A stretch of 64,000 nucleotides of DNA from Streblospio benedicti (lineage: Eukaryota; Annelida; Polychaeta; Spionida; Spionidae), in assembly GCA_019095985.1 (NCBI GenBank), contig CM032665.1, positions 35,501,019 to 35,565,018 of the forward strand, given 5' to 3'. Under the pieces are notes generated by a model. That model saw nothing but the letters and a program-made list of their open reading frames with translations, did not search any database and was not told the DNA's origin. The first letter of the stretch is position 1. Each line of letters opens with the position of its first letter. This document shows, one piece after another, positions 49,401 through 63,939 of the stretch. The position numbers were made by a program, and so were the translations under genes.

Positions 49401-51377
49401 ACCTTCAACAAGGTCATAACTCTTGATCGATAGCAAAAGCCCAGAAAATCGCCATAAGGGAACGATCATAAATAAGTATACCGGGGGGGGGGGTGTGTGT
49501 GTGTGTTTGTGGGGGCATGAATTCGTCCATCTTTGGGGTTAAGAAAATGTTAACCGACCCCCATCAACAATTTAAAAAAGTTGAGTGACCCCCGCTGCAG
49601 TCCTCTACATAGTCATTGCATTTTTTGGACAATTGCCAAAAGAAAATATTAAAATATTTGAAAAGAAAAATACCGTAGCATGATAAAAAAGCCCCCCCCC
49701 CCCCAATAAATGAATCAGAAAGGTTGGACGACCCCCCCACCTTTTTGGACGACCCCCTGTATCATTATTTATGATCGTTCCCTTATACAAGCTAACACCA
49801 CCAATATATGGCTAGAGAGTCCTGTTCCGTTGTTAACAAAAGGTTGGATTTGGGATATCGATTCCTGCTAACTTATTATGCCATAGATCTGTGCTCTGTG
49901 ACAAATATGAGTTAGGCCTAATACTGTGTCCAACGTTTTCCACGTGCATGCCCATGAAATAGCCTGTTAAGATCAGGAATGATTTCTGCATTGGATTTAT
50001 TTCCTATGAGCACACTCATACAGCAATATGACCTACAAAGTCCCACACTTCTGTTATAATGTTTGTAGTATGAGTTCAATAAATAGTACACACGTACGTA
50101 GTTGTGCAACGGAGTTCTTCACATAATATTCAACATTGTTAACAGGATCAACGTCTATTCAATGGAATGATTAGCATAAACCATCTAGAATCCCTCATCT
50201 AACCAACTATTTTTTCTAATAAGTGGCAGATCCTGGATCTCCTACAAAAAAGACTTGTAGGGCTACACCACATAGCCTGTGCCGGGACTAGAACCCTGGA
50301 CCACTACCACTGTGGGTGTAAGTATTGACATAAAGGATTCTTTCTTCGTAGACTATCCATCTTTAGGGCTATATCACACAGCCTCTGCCGGAACGCAAAC
50401 CCCGAGAGTCGCACCTTTTTACCAAGAATTTAGGGCAGGCGCAATTGCCTGTCCTGGTAGAACTTAAAGCTCTGTCGTGTACGTCTTGAGTGCTTGAATA
50501 TGTGCCGCAGTGGTAGTGGTCGAGAGTTCGAACCTCTGCAGAGTCTATGTGATGTAGGCCTCTAAACTTGGAGAAAGAATCCTCTAATGTCAATATTTAC
50601 CTCCACCGTGGTGGTGGTCCAGGGTTCGAGTCCCGGCATAGGATGTGACATAGCTCTATAGACTTGGTGAAAGAATCATCTATGCCAGTTAGACTTCCAC
50701 CCAAGTCCATTAATTACATTACACAGTAGAACCTCTTTATTAAGACCACATGTGCGACCAACTTAAAGTGGTCTTAATGGAGAAGTGGTCTTTATACCGA
50801 AGTTCCCATTGGTCTCACTTTAAAGAATCTGGACCAAGAAAAGTGGTATTTTTATAGAGGTGGTCTCAATAGAGAGGTGGTCTCAATAGGAGGTTCTACT
50901 GTTACTGACCACGCCCTTCCCGTCGAGCTGAGGCTCTCTCCAGCGCGCCTGGATGAAGGCGTCCGCACTGAACTTTTCCTGCACAGTGTTGATCTCGCCG
51001 AGCTTGAGGAACACGACGCGCACGTACACCATCACCTGGAAACAACGGCGTTACATAGACTAGTGTTGTGCATATTATGCAGTACGTTGGGTTTCATTTC
51101 ATCATGGGCACACTATAATATTATACCTATTTATTTTCTCCATGCCTGTTCAAAGTGCCAAAAGCTTTCAAAAAAGAGTCCAATTTTCAAACATTAATAC
51201 ATGTATCACGTATTTCATATCTTGAACCCCAATTACCTTTCCTGCTCGCCGGATGGGGTTGATATTATGTTTTGCGGCGACTGCTGTATCTTTCTGGTCG
51301 CCATCCCTTCCAATACTCCGCTTGATGCTCTCATCCAGTGCCCTGATCGCCGTCACCAAAGACTCGCTGTTTTCCAT
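31444..51377 (-). CDS. Cys-less pentameric ligand-gated ion channel subunit, copy 1 (10 exons)
   Basis: Exons, all phase 0: 51377-51237, 51035-50910, 47057-46956, 45238-45134, 44361-44254, 42195-42052, 37072-36917, 35398-35216, 31759-31712 and 31521-31444. The product is 396 residues. The extracellular domain shows WTPKLYIENA (103-112) and the pro-loop core YPFDTQ (153-158), but the loop lacks both flanking cysteines; the only Cys before TM1 is at about 227. Transmembrane segments: TM1 about 235-255, TM2 after Arg263 (LQLSFILLLS, with a Leu at 9'), TM3 from DKYI (295), TM4 about 330-352. The TM3-TM4 loop is only about 14 residues and a Lys/Glu-rich tail of about 40 residues follows TM4. No signal peptide is visible after the ATG, and an in-frame TGA lies upstream. 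The exon 6 donor is non-consensus. Ligand and ion selectivity cannot be told. Confidence 0.88.
31760..35215. other. Intron between TM3-TM4 exon and tail exon of channel gene 1
   Basis: This is a 3.5-kb, very AT-rich intron. Short poly-T, poly-A and poly-C tracts are frequent (for example C12 near 34799). No repeat family or exon was recognised. A phrase near 34070-34170 about non-coding motifs of the type CAACCCCCATATGG may be a trace of the element family at 49454. Confidence 0.45.
35216..35398 (-). CDS. Channel gene 1, TM3-TM4 exon
   Basis: One 61-codon exon carries DKYILTSMAIQCVV (TM3), the short loop with FTDDEATAKLAD, and TM4 (ALGILAAVFILFNGTFLIWS). In the neighbouring paralogue the same region is interrupted by an intron. 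Confidence 0.88.
35584..35984. mobile_element. MITE with about 70-bp terminal inverted repeats
   Basis: The left end, CATTTTGCTTTGTAATGTTC and about 50 further bases, is inverted at the right end (GAACATTACAAAACAAAATG). The interior is AT-rich and non-coding. It lies in the intron between the TM2 and TM3 exons of channel gene 1. Confidence 0.8.
37093..37140. repeat. Perfect 23-bp-arm hairpin beside the TM2 exon
   Basis: CAACTAGATCAAAAGTGCTC is followed after a two-base spacer by its perfect inverse complement. The arm closest to the exon ends about 20 nt upstream of the 37072 acceptor in transcript direction. It therefore overlaps the expected branch-point region. Confidence 0.85.
37960..38260. 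repeat. GACGAAAGG-type repeat cluster, copy 1
   Basis: Variants of AAAGACGAAAGGC and its inverse GCCTTTCGTC occur many times over about 300 bp. The Lys/Arg-rich open frame at 37938-38228 is a product of this repetition and not a gene. A second copy lies at 41810-41945. Confidence 0.6.
38780..41430. repeat. Head-to-head minisatellite array, unit about 170-205 bp
   Basis: A unit containing GACCACAAACAAGTGGCTCT, GATGATAGGTGGTCCCAAAC, TCATCTAGTTG and an AACATCATGAGGT stretch is repeated in one direction near 38791, 39271, 39441, 39641 and 39845. From about 39905 onward it runs in the opposite direction, near 40010-40090, 40210-40290, 40430-40510, 40620-40700, 40835-40920 and 41325-41380. The array is interrupted by a SINE (38885-39177) and a C-rich stretch (41040-41300). 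It fills an intron of channel gene 1 and has no coding content. Confidence 0.78.
38885..39177 (-). mobile_element. tRNA-derived SINE, copy 1
   Basis: On the minus strand it begins with a tRNA-like head: GTGGCCGAATGGATAGGGAG, then a B box GGTCGTGGGTTCGA. It continues with a body that includes GCACACTGCTCCGTGGTACC and GACCTGGTGTAAATTG. The same body occurs at 51465-51730. It is inserted in the minisatellite array. Confidence 0.7.
41810..41945. repeat. GACGAAAGG-type repeat cluster, copy 2 (hairpin)
   Basis: GACGAAAGGATGATTTA at the left is inverted at the right (AAATCATCCTTTCGTC). Between them lie two direct copies of GGCAAAGACGAAAGGCGTTT. It lies about 100 bp from the pre-TM1 exon of channel gene 1, on the side of its donor. 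Confidence 0.7.
42339..42591. repeat. 253-bp near-perfect palindrome
   Basis: The arms of about 120 bp start AATCATTGTTTGTATATATT and meet near 42466 around AACAACTGTTGTTACTTG with practically no spacer. Differences between the arms are few and mostly in an ATTTTA-rich tract. Such long, almost spacer-free hairpins are unstable in cloning. The type of element is not assigned. Confidence 0.85.
42992..43455. mobile_element. MITE with GCGAGGAGCACATTCCACC terminal repeats
   Basis: The left end GCGAGGAGCACATTCCACC is inverted at the right end (GGTGGAATGTGCTCCTCGC). Longer-range inverted similarity runs through both halves (for example CGTACGTTATGGGTGCG against CAACGTTTTCTATGCG). Short open frames inside are due to the GC-rich palindromic sequence. 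A related older copy is at 29350-29760. Confidence 0.8.
44570..44770. repeat. Dispersed hairpin repeat, second copy
   Basis: CATATGGTCTCATTTGATTT and ACACAGCAGAAATAGAGAAA bracket this stretch and match the family at 3641-3730. The interior is longer and unrelated, as if interrupted by another insertion. Confidence 0.5.
45329..45352. repeat. Poly-G tract
   Basis: A run of G, on the plus strand, is followed by a run of T within the intron next to channel exon 4. It is a simple sequence whose length is doubtful in any assembly. Confidence 0.8.
45780..46110 (+). mobile_element. LINE 3' end (CR1/Jockey-like ORF2 C-terminus)
   Basis: The frame from about 45826 to the stop at 46008 reads GRATRGDHQWKLIRNSAGD and then IPEWNNLNPETVEADSITTF and KSRLSANP before the stop. 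It carries the WN-x-L-x-x-x-x-V and FKSRL blocks typical of the C-terminal end of such ORF2 proteins. A short 3' UTR follows, ending near AATGAATGAACAAAG. It is a 5'-truncated insertion, opposite in orientation to the host gene. Confidence 0.68.
46430..46530. repeat. Dispersed hairpin repeat, third copy
   Basis: AAAGTCTGGTGCTTTGGTAT, CAGCATATGGGCTCATTTGA and CTATTTCTGCTGTGTTAAGT match the family seen at 3620-3730 closely. No coding content. Confidence 0.6.
46735..46922. mobile_element. GTAGAACC MITE, copy 1
   Basis: The ends GAGTAGAACCCCCAATTAAG and GACAGGTTCTACTGT are inverted, and the interior reads in the style of AGAGACCACCTCTCTATTG. Related copies lie at 50720-50902, 52480-52610 and in part at 53205-53290. 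Such ends (ACAGTAGAACCTCT) are common among Tc1/mariner-derived MITEs in animals. The right end is about 30 bp from a channel exon. Confidence 0.65.
47058..49453. other. Channel gene 1 intron 2, left part
   Basis: This is AT-rich intronic DNA. The 121-codon open frame at 47366-47731 has no recognisable domain and no splice-site support. No repeat could be assigned. Confidence 0.45.
49454..49786. mobile_element. MITE with ATAAGGGAACGATCATAAATA ends
   Basis: ATAAGGGAACGATCATAAAT at the left is inverted at the right end (ATTTATGATCGTTCCCTTAT). The interior has poly-G and poly-C runs and repeated GACCCCC strings. It has no coding content. Confidence 0.8.
50225..50700. mobile_element. tRNA-derived SINE units, inverted pair
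   Basis: On the plus strand near 50610 GTGGTGGTCCAGGGTTCGAG and TCCCGGC form a tRNA-like head with a B box, and a similar head with GAGAGTTCGAACCTC lies near 50523. On the minus strand near 50283 the same head appears inverted (GGGACTAGAACCCTGGACCA). All carry the follow-on phrase AAGAATCCTCTA or its inverse. Anticodon arms are not tRNA-like. Confidence 0.65.
50720..50902. mobile_element. GTAGAACC MITE, copy 2
   Basis: CACAGTAGAACCTCTTTATT at the left and AGGAGGTTCTACTGT at the right form the terminal inverted repeat. The right end lies within about 10 bp of the 50910 exon boundary, so the element sits almost exactly at the splice donor of channel exon 2. Confidence 0.72.
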
Positions 51378-51464
51378 GTTTGCCTCAATCACTGCTCATT
51401 CTCCACCAACTGCAGCCTCCAACAGGTTGTCTCTATCAAGAAATATGATAAATGTAAATGTGGT

Positions 51465-51730
51465 GGTTTATATTCGTGATCCAAGTCTTGCTCTCAGGAC
51501 TTAACAATTTACACCAGGTCATTGGCCCACCTATTGATCGTCAATTGATCATTTCTCATATACTGGCATCGGCAGCACATTCAGCGCACAATGCTAATCA
51601 CCCACACAATCACTCACTCACTTTTTCAACCTGTAATTAACGCGTAGAAGCCACGGAGCAGTGTGCAACTACATTAGGGATGAGTTTGCTCAACACCCAC
51701 CACCAGACCCGACAGGGTCTCTGTGATAAA
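51465..51730 (-). mobile_element. SINE, copy 2 (body of the 38.9-kb SINE)
   Basis: TCCAAGTCTTGCTCTCAGGA, ACAATTTACACCAGGTCATT and CCACGGAGCAGTGTGCAACT match the copy at 38885-39177. The tRNA head at the right end is replaced by CAGACCCGACAGGGTCTCTG and is not complete. Confidence 0.65.
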
Positions 51731-52197
51731 CTTTTATTTCAAATTTGGCTATCTCATTTTGAAATACAATTTAGTAAACAGATTAATTCAATAATGGTAT
51801 TTTTAAAAAATCAACACTTCAAACATTTATCCAACTCATTTCTATTTATTTTTTGGTTATAAGAATAAACGACACGCAATATATTCATGGCATACTAGTC
51901 CTCTATCCCACAATGGCATAGCCTTGATTCTATCCATAATATGCACTTATGTATCACACAATCTGACGAATTTAATTGAACAAAGACCGCAACACAACAA
52001 AAAAGCAACAGTTCACGATGATCACCCGTCCCTTAAAATCAACTCATCACTTCGGCGAAAGTTTTTTCTTTACTCAAATAAACAATAACACAAATTTTAT
52101 CCATTCTGAAGTAAATATGATCGGTAATTAATATGCTCCTGCATATCTTTCTGCTGTGAACAACATTATTCAATACGTCCGATCATATATTTATCAC

Positions 52198-52340
52198 CTG
52201 TGGACTCCGGCGGCGGCGGCCACGGCAGAACCAAACGAAGCAGACGATACTGTGAGTTGAGTTTCTAGCAACAACAAGCGGGACGGGCCCTACACAGGTA
52301 AACGGCACACGGCGACAACACCGTGTTTTACGTGTTCTGC
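52198..52340 (-). other. Possible non-coding first exon and promoter of channel gene 1
   Basis: A GC-rich island (GCCGCCGCCGCCGGAGTCC on the minus strand) ends in CAG|GTGATA, a fair donor, about 0.8 kb upstream of the coding start. A fair acceptor (GGCTGCAG) precedes the ATG exon. It would fit a 5' UTR exon, but this is inferred from position and composition only. Confidence 0.35.
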
Positions 52341-52479
52341 ATAAGCTGACAGCAATAGCCCCTGTCAGACACTAGAGAATTCAAGATCATCTACTGTACA
52401 TGTACACGCAGTGATCTGGGCAAATATTACTTCGTTGTAGCAGAGTGAGATGTTGTGGACAGTTGCGGCTAAATGCACG

Positions 52480-52610
52480 GAAACCTCCAATAAAGACCAC
52501 CTCTCCATTGAGACCACCTCTATAATAAGACCACTTTTTGTTGTCCCAAACCTTCAGAAAGCACCCAAAATGAACCTCTGTATAGAGACCACCTCTCTAT
52601 TGTATCTACT
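52480..52610. mobile_element. GTAGAACC MITE, fragment
   Basis: AAACCTCCAATAAAGACCAC and TGTATAGAGACCACCTCTCT match the interior of the copies at 46735 and 50720. The terminal repeats are not intact. Confidence 0.6.
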
Positions 52611-57673
<5,063 letters not shown>

Positions 57674-57889
57674 CCGAGGACTGATTGTCACAAGAGTTCT
57701 CAAAAAGCAGTATGTATATTACCAACGATCGGCGCATTTCCTATCTACCACAATGGTCCATGTTTGGTTCCATTGTCGTTTTTATACGGTCCTACCGTAA
57801 ACACTGGTTTCTCATCTTTGGAGACCCTTTTCATCTGCTAAAGCACACAGAATAGTCATTAATTAGCACTTGTGACAATCAGTCCTCGG
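57674..57889. mobile_element. MITE with 21-bp terminal inverted repeats
   Basis: CCGAGGACTGATTGTCACAA at the left is perfectly inverted at 57869-57889. The interior of about 175 bp is non-coding. Confidence 0.7.
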
Positions 57890-58155
57890 CTTTAACCTAC
57901 TGCCATATCTAACCCTAATGAACAGCTATGATGAATACGGTAGAACGGACGATTTTCCAACCCTAATGCAAGCATGTTTATTTTCGCAATGAACGTACTT
58001 AAACAATTTGTATGTTAGGACAAAACTGCATTGAAAGAAGTTTGTATTTGATTCAAACTCCTCCCGGAATTCATCCCAAACAACTCCCATGAGTGAATTG
58101 GTTCTGGAACCTGTTCATTATGCATTTCTGGCCATCTCCCCAGGGACCTTATGTT

Positions 58156-58893
58156 TAGGGGCAGGACGAGTAATCGAGTACTCGATTTCGAGTCGAGTTC
58201 TGTCATTACTTGAGTACTCTTTTGGCACTTGAGTACTCGAATGTACGATATTGTCCATTTTATATGCTGTCGCGATTATGGTTTTAGTTCTCAGTTCTTT
58301 GTTCTAAAGTAACTGGTGTTAATGGCCTATGTTAGCAGCCAAGATAAAAGGAAACATGCCCTTTGATGTAATCACCTTGATTGCATGAACTGAATCGAGG
58401 AGTTGTGAGAGCAGTAAAACAGTCAATGTTGTGAGAGGCCACATAACTGAGTAGTAGTGGTTAGTGCTTGGCTTTAGAAGGCATCATCAAAAGTAACATT
58501 CTTTCAAAGTGTTTTGGTATAAATACAACTGCAAACTGTTCATATCATTCATATAATTATTTTCTCTGTCACTTTTACATCATGGTCAACAGTTATCAGG
58601 ATAGGACATTGCTACTAGATTATAGGATTACAAGGATATTATCACTTGAATAAGTTGAAAATGGCAAGTACATATAAAAACCAGTCTGCATTCTGGAAAT
58701 ATTTCGAAATGTCATCAGACAAAACGACAACTACATGTAACTTATGCAACGCCAAACACATGATTTAGCCTTTTATGGTGAAAAAATGATAACAAAGTAA
58801 GTGGGTAATTAAAAGTACTCGAGTACTCAAGTACGAGTCGAGTTTTATACATCGAGTACTCAAGTTCAATTTTCAGTACTCGTCCCGCCCCTG
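58156..58893 (+). mobile_element. hAT transposon remnant with BED-finger fragment
   Basis: The ends TAGGGGCAGGACGAGTA and TACTCGTCCCGCCCCTG are inverted. They match the C/TAGGGGC style of hAT ends and are flanked by an imperfect 8-bp duplication (CTTATGTT / CTTTTGTC). GAGTACTCGA motifs repeat subterminally. At 58661 a short frame reads MASTYKNQSAFWKYFEMSSD and then CNLCNAKH, which fits a BED zinc finger (Trp-Lys-Tyr-Phe, C-x2-C, His). It stops after 35 codons. The catalytic part of the transposase is absent, so the copy is non-autonomous. Confidence 0.75.
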
Positions 58894-60580
58894 CTTTTGT
58901 CATGGCAAGCTTGTAGAGGGGTATTGGGGCAACAGTCTAAAAGAGACCGAATGGTCCCAAATGCACCCAAATATGGATCATTTGGGCCAAGGTGTAATTA
59001 ATTGAGTTTGTGTGGTTACGATTTACCACTGATTTGCCAAATTGAAGCACCCTAGCTCAAGATGTGACATGTAGAGAGGTAACAAACCGGACAGACCGAC
59101 AGATCATTGCTTGGTTGGTTGGATGCAATTAATGGGGTATTAGCCTGTGTAAACACCGGAATAAGAATACGCTGGGGAAACATGATTGTCTACATTAAAT
59201 GTCCACATAAAATCTATATTGTGAACACAATGCAGTGTAAATTTACTATGTTTTTATTTATTTTAACCAAAAGCATGGTAGTACATTAATAGTATAAACA
59301 TTTTACGCTTACATTATATACATATTTACAGATTATTCATCTTCGTTGCATTCAGAACATACAACACCATATAGTGGGACCCAACACATGCTCAAGTTAA
59401 CCTTACACCAGAGATACATGGGAGATACGGGATGTCGTGACACACTCACAAAAGCGACAGACACACCATTCGATAGCGTACAATCTAAGCTTTTCGACAT
59501 TATGCATAATATCATTGCATTCTTTGGGGAGTTCATCTTTCAGTCCGTTCTATCCTGGATCTCCCATGTATGCATGCTGTATGAGTAACTTAAAAGGGCC
59601 TACTACTGAGTAATGATACTAGTAAGTATAATAAGATGAAATGATGAGTGGGCGGAATATCAGTGAAGGCATTTACAATCATATTGCTACTGCTCATTTA
59701 CACACACTCAACAACACATGACATTTTTATATTACTAACCTATGCACAGGGGAGACCCCATAACACATAAGAACAAAAATAGTAGATTAACAGCCATTCT
59801 TATTTGACAGTATTTGTATATTCTGTTATATATCGTCTGAGGACTATTACATCAAATTGTATATACGATGCATGCGTTTATGCATGACATGTCAGCCTTT
59901 AAACATGTTTTTACATGCTACAACAATATTATGATTACAGAATTTCACAGGTTTTGGACCTAGAACTATGGTCCAAGTTTGCAAATACTTAGCTATACAA
60001 GTAAAGAAGATTACATGATACTTAGTAGTCAAAATCAAACACAGCATCTTTATCATGAATCAGTTGATGTGTCCTTACCCTGGACACTTTTCTTTTTCAC
60101 AAAGATAAATACGATGCAATACATTGTGTTATCAACTCTGGGATAATATATCCCAAGAATCTGTCGACTGACTCTATTTGAGTTTGGCACATTCCCATAG
60201 TCTTCCCCAATCATGTTACCTTATTGCTGAGTTCCCACTATGTGCTTTATAACATCAACCAAAGTGTTGCATGATAATTAATATTCATATTTTTTCAAGT
60301 GCTGTTGCGTAATACACATTATTACAACTGTATTAATGACTCTCCATTCCATACTATGCTACAGATCAAACATTGACAAATCTCATTTAAAGTTCAACTA
60401 AATACATTTATCACAATTTGTTGCATAAAATGACCCGCTATCGTCCACACTAAAATTGACTTACGAACGCAAAATGGACACCATTTTTATACTTTTCAAC
60501 ATTTAATGAATAGTCAGCACCTATTAGCTAATTATACAAATCATAATTGTTGAACAGTCAACCAACCTGATAATTTACAG
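58894..60580. other. Intergenic DNA downstream of channel gene 2
   Basis: AT-rich DNA without recognised exons or repeats. Open frames near 59107-59588 have no domain. Confidence 0.5.
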
Positions 60581-60586
60581 TTTATT
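60581..60586 (-). promoter_or_regulatory. Poly(A) signal candidate of channel gene 2
   Basis: AATAAA on the minus strand lies about 160 nt after the stop codon at 60745. A second copy sits close by in a short direct duplication (TTTACAGTTTATTAGCA). Confidence 0.45.
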
Positions 60587-60744
60587 AGCATTTTACAGTT
60601 TATTAGCATTAACATCGCCTGTATGCTACATAATGATCTTGTTTGAGTATTGCATGAAAAAAGTTGTTAGTAGTCGGGCAGTATAATGGTTAATAACCAT
60701 CAAGTTATTCCAGAGAAAGAATTGACACCGTTCTTGTGTGTCTG

Positions 60745-63700
60745 TCATATGGGCTCCATCTTCGATTTTGCCAGTGCTGCTTCTTTGTTTTCATCATCAT
60801 GTTTCTTTTGCAACTGTTTTATTCGCTCCTACAAAATAAAGAATGATGATTGAATATTAGCAAACAGTTAGTTAAGGAGTTAACTAATTTTGAATCGCCA
60901 CATGATCGATGTCATTCTACCTCCTATTTAGAACATCAAGTACTAATACACAGAAAAAAGGAAATAAGAATAAGAACAGAAAACCTTCCGGATTGTCCAA
61001 ATATACTATATAGGAACTATATGATAATAGTTGTGTAAAGATATTTAAAAAGTAAATCAATGATTTTATGTCATCTGATTATCAGTGATAATTCACAAAT
61101 TGTAAAATATATACTCACTTTATGTTCTCGGTCTTTTTCATTATATTTCCACCGTTTCTTTAAAGCCTGAAAACGGAAATGATTATAGAGTTAAATTACA
61201 CTGTAAATGAGTGTATAATTAATTACAAGTGATATATATAACTGCTAAGTGCCCGCTACTAGCCCTGTATTATATCAAAACTCTTCCCAGTGACATGTCC
61301 TGCTGCTATCGCCGACATATACATATGAAACGATCAATAACAGCACTTTAGATACTGCCTAACATGCATAAAAGTGGTTGAAAAAAGGCCCATCTTACGT
61401 TATATGAATATGTACCAATAAATGCCTCTATATCGATACAGACGCTAGTTGAAAAAATTAATATGAAAAGGTCAGAAAGCAAGCATCTTACCACAAAGTA
61501 GATATAGAGGAAGAAGACCACGTGGAACATGAAGTATCCGGATCCGAGGAGAATGAGGGCGCACCTAGCAACACAGTCTAGCATTAGATATGGAATGAGG
61601 GCACATGTAGCAACATAGTGTAGCTTAATGCCATTGTGTAATGCGTTTTTGTATCTAAAATTTTGTCTTTATTGCTTTTATTAATAGCCAACGATGGCTT
61701 CACTGACTCTATTTATTTTAAAAGAAACTCTTCTAATCAGGATATAAAACACAAATTGATTTCATACCTATAATATAATAGCCTAATAATATAATATATA
61801 GCCTATGAAGCAAAACATTTAAAAATTTAATTTCAGATGATTTCATGTACCAAATCTTTAAAAACGCTCGCAGTTTACCACACATTTGGATTGGCTGAAA
61901 GCACACTTCAATATCATTAAAAATGTGATAGATATTGCAAATTCCTCTGTAAAGAACATGCTGGAGCTAGCTTCACATGAAATGGCACACCTGTCAGCAG
62001 TGAGCGCCAGGGCCATGTTGTACTCCATGAGAGGAATGATGGAATGCCACACACACACCCCGCACAGGATCGCCATGGACGTCAGGATGTACTTGTCCTA
62101 AACACAAAAATGTACATCTATAATGTGCCCCTTATACTCACTAGAAATAGGGGGGGGGGGGGCGCTGCACCTCCAGGATTTCATGGAACCAACAAACCAG
62201 TTTGCAATGCACACACCTTGAGACCCACCTGGTCCAGAATATTTTTTAGGTGATGAAATATTTGAGTGGGATGTGGATGTGGCCACCAGTCTACTGGATC
62301 TGGCCCTGTGTGCTCTTCAACTATAATCCTACCAGCTCCAAATATCATACGCTGTGTTTTTAGAGTAGCCTCTCATTTATGGTATGAACCACATCGAGAA
62401 GCATTTATGCAGCTTTTGGTACAAAGTGTTTCATGCCAAAATTAAAATAAGATGAGGCACTGTGCCAGAAGCTACATAAGTATACACTACTGTAACGGAT
62501 TCTAACTGCTGCAATATCCTGGAATCTGACTGAAATGAACGACACTTTTGAAGACAAGTGTAATTTAGTAATATAACTGGTGGAGTAACCCACCAATATT
62601 TCATAGAACAGTAAGTCCATTTAGTATATAGCAAATATTGCAGAAAAAGTACAACAATATTGCAATACATAAATACAGTATCCGATTAGTGTGTGTGTGT
62701 GTGGGGGGGGGGGCGTTGAGCGGACTGCAGCCAGGGGCCTTCAGCATATAGGGGCCCCCCCAGATTTTGGGAAAATTTCTACGCGTGCAACGTTTTGACG
62801 CGAAAGCCTCTAATAATAATGGACCGCAAAAAAAAGTTACTATGGGGTCCCAGATTTAGTCAACATTTTTCTTTGTACTACTTTCATGTAAAAGCACAAA
62901 ACAAAAGAAGCCTCAAGTATATATATTTTCAGGGGCCCCAAGTTATGTGAAATCTGTTAATCAACTCAAAGCCTCAAATAACAAGGGGCTCTAGTACACA
63001 TAATTATGGGGTCTCAGACCTTTCCAACATTTTTACACATATTTCTTTTTTATGCAAAAGCAGCAAAACAGAAGCCCCAAGTATGTATTTTTTTCAGGGG
63101 CCCCATAAAATGTCGGGATTCGCGACAAAATGTCGCATCACAGGTCAAAGGCCCCACGTTGACTCACAGCAGGGGGCCGCAATAAACCTTAATCGGGCAC
63201 TGCATAAATAAAATGAATTTTGTCTGTTTAGACATAACACTAAGTAAGAAAATCTGCCAACGTGATCACAAACATTCTTGTGCAGAATGCTTAATATATA
63301 GTTAATTTTACTACTTTAAGAGAGCCCATTAATTATTTCACATTGCATATGCAATATATCCCATTACAATAAGCTGAACGTATGCTAGTATGTCAACTCC
63401 CACTTCAACAATGCAACAATTCAAGCCTTGAAACTTAAAGCTCAACAAGAGAAATCTTTTCAAGTCTTAGAGGTCTATGCTACATCTTATATATTTCAGT
63501 CGAAACACTTGCTATAACGTAGTTTTCCACAATTTGGTGAAAATAACATTTCAATGTGAATACCCACACCCATGCCCACCAATTGACGTATGGGATCCTT
63601 TCTCAAATTTTATAGGACTATACATTTTAGTATCTCATAAGCACTGAATGGACTCGAACGCTGGACCACAATATGCTACATGTACCATATTAAAAGATCA

Positions 63701-63939
63701 GTTGAAATTACAGACACAGCATTTACTATAAGAAGTCCATCAAAATGTCTGCTAGAAAAAGCTGCTTTTATTATTCTACTTACCAGGTACGTAAGGTAAG
63801 GGATCTTAGGGAGAGTTTGACTGACGACAAACTTGAATGTGATGGTGGTGAGAAGTAAGATAAAAGAGAGCTGCAGCCGGTTTTGGGGCTTGCGGTAGTC
63901 CACCGTGAACGTGGTGAAGGCCAGGCTACAGATGAAGAG
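60745..63939 (-). CDS. Cys-less pentameric ligand-gated ion channel subunit, copy 2, 3' half (continues past right edge)
   Basis: Exons on the minus strand: 63939-63784 (TM1 end to TM2: LFICSLAFTTFTV, QNRLQLSFILLL, SQTLPKIPYLTYL), 62097-61991 (TM3: DKYILTSMAILCGVCVWHS), 61564-61492 (TM4: CALILLGSGYFMFHVVFFL), 61166-61119 and 60828-60745 (tail, ending KSKMEPI and stop). The first exon has the same 52 codons and phase as in copy 1 and is strongly similar to it, so the genes are tandem paralogues. TM3 and TM4 are split by a phase-2 intron that copy 1 lacks. The TM3-TM4 loop is short (EYNMALALTADR). The tail of about 43 residues is rich in Lys, Glu and Gln and could form a helix. The extracellular domain lies beyond the window. 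Confidence 0.88.
62098..63783. other. Intron of channel gene 2 with G/C homopolymer repeats
   Basis: From about 62695 to 63190 the phrases GGGGCCCC, CAAAACAAAAGAAGCC and AAGTATGTATTTTTTTCAGG recur with changes, suggesting a degraded tandem or transposon-derived repeat. A poly-G run lies near 62151-62162. No exon is seen between 62098 and 63783. Confidence 0.5.
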
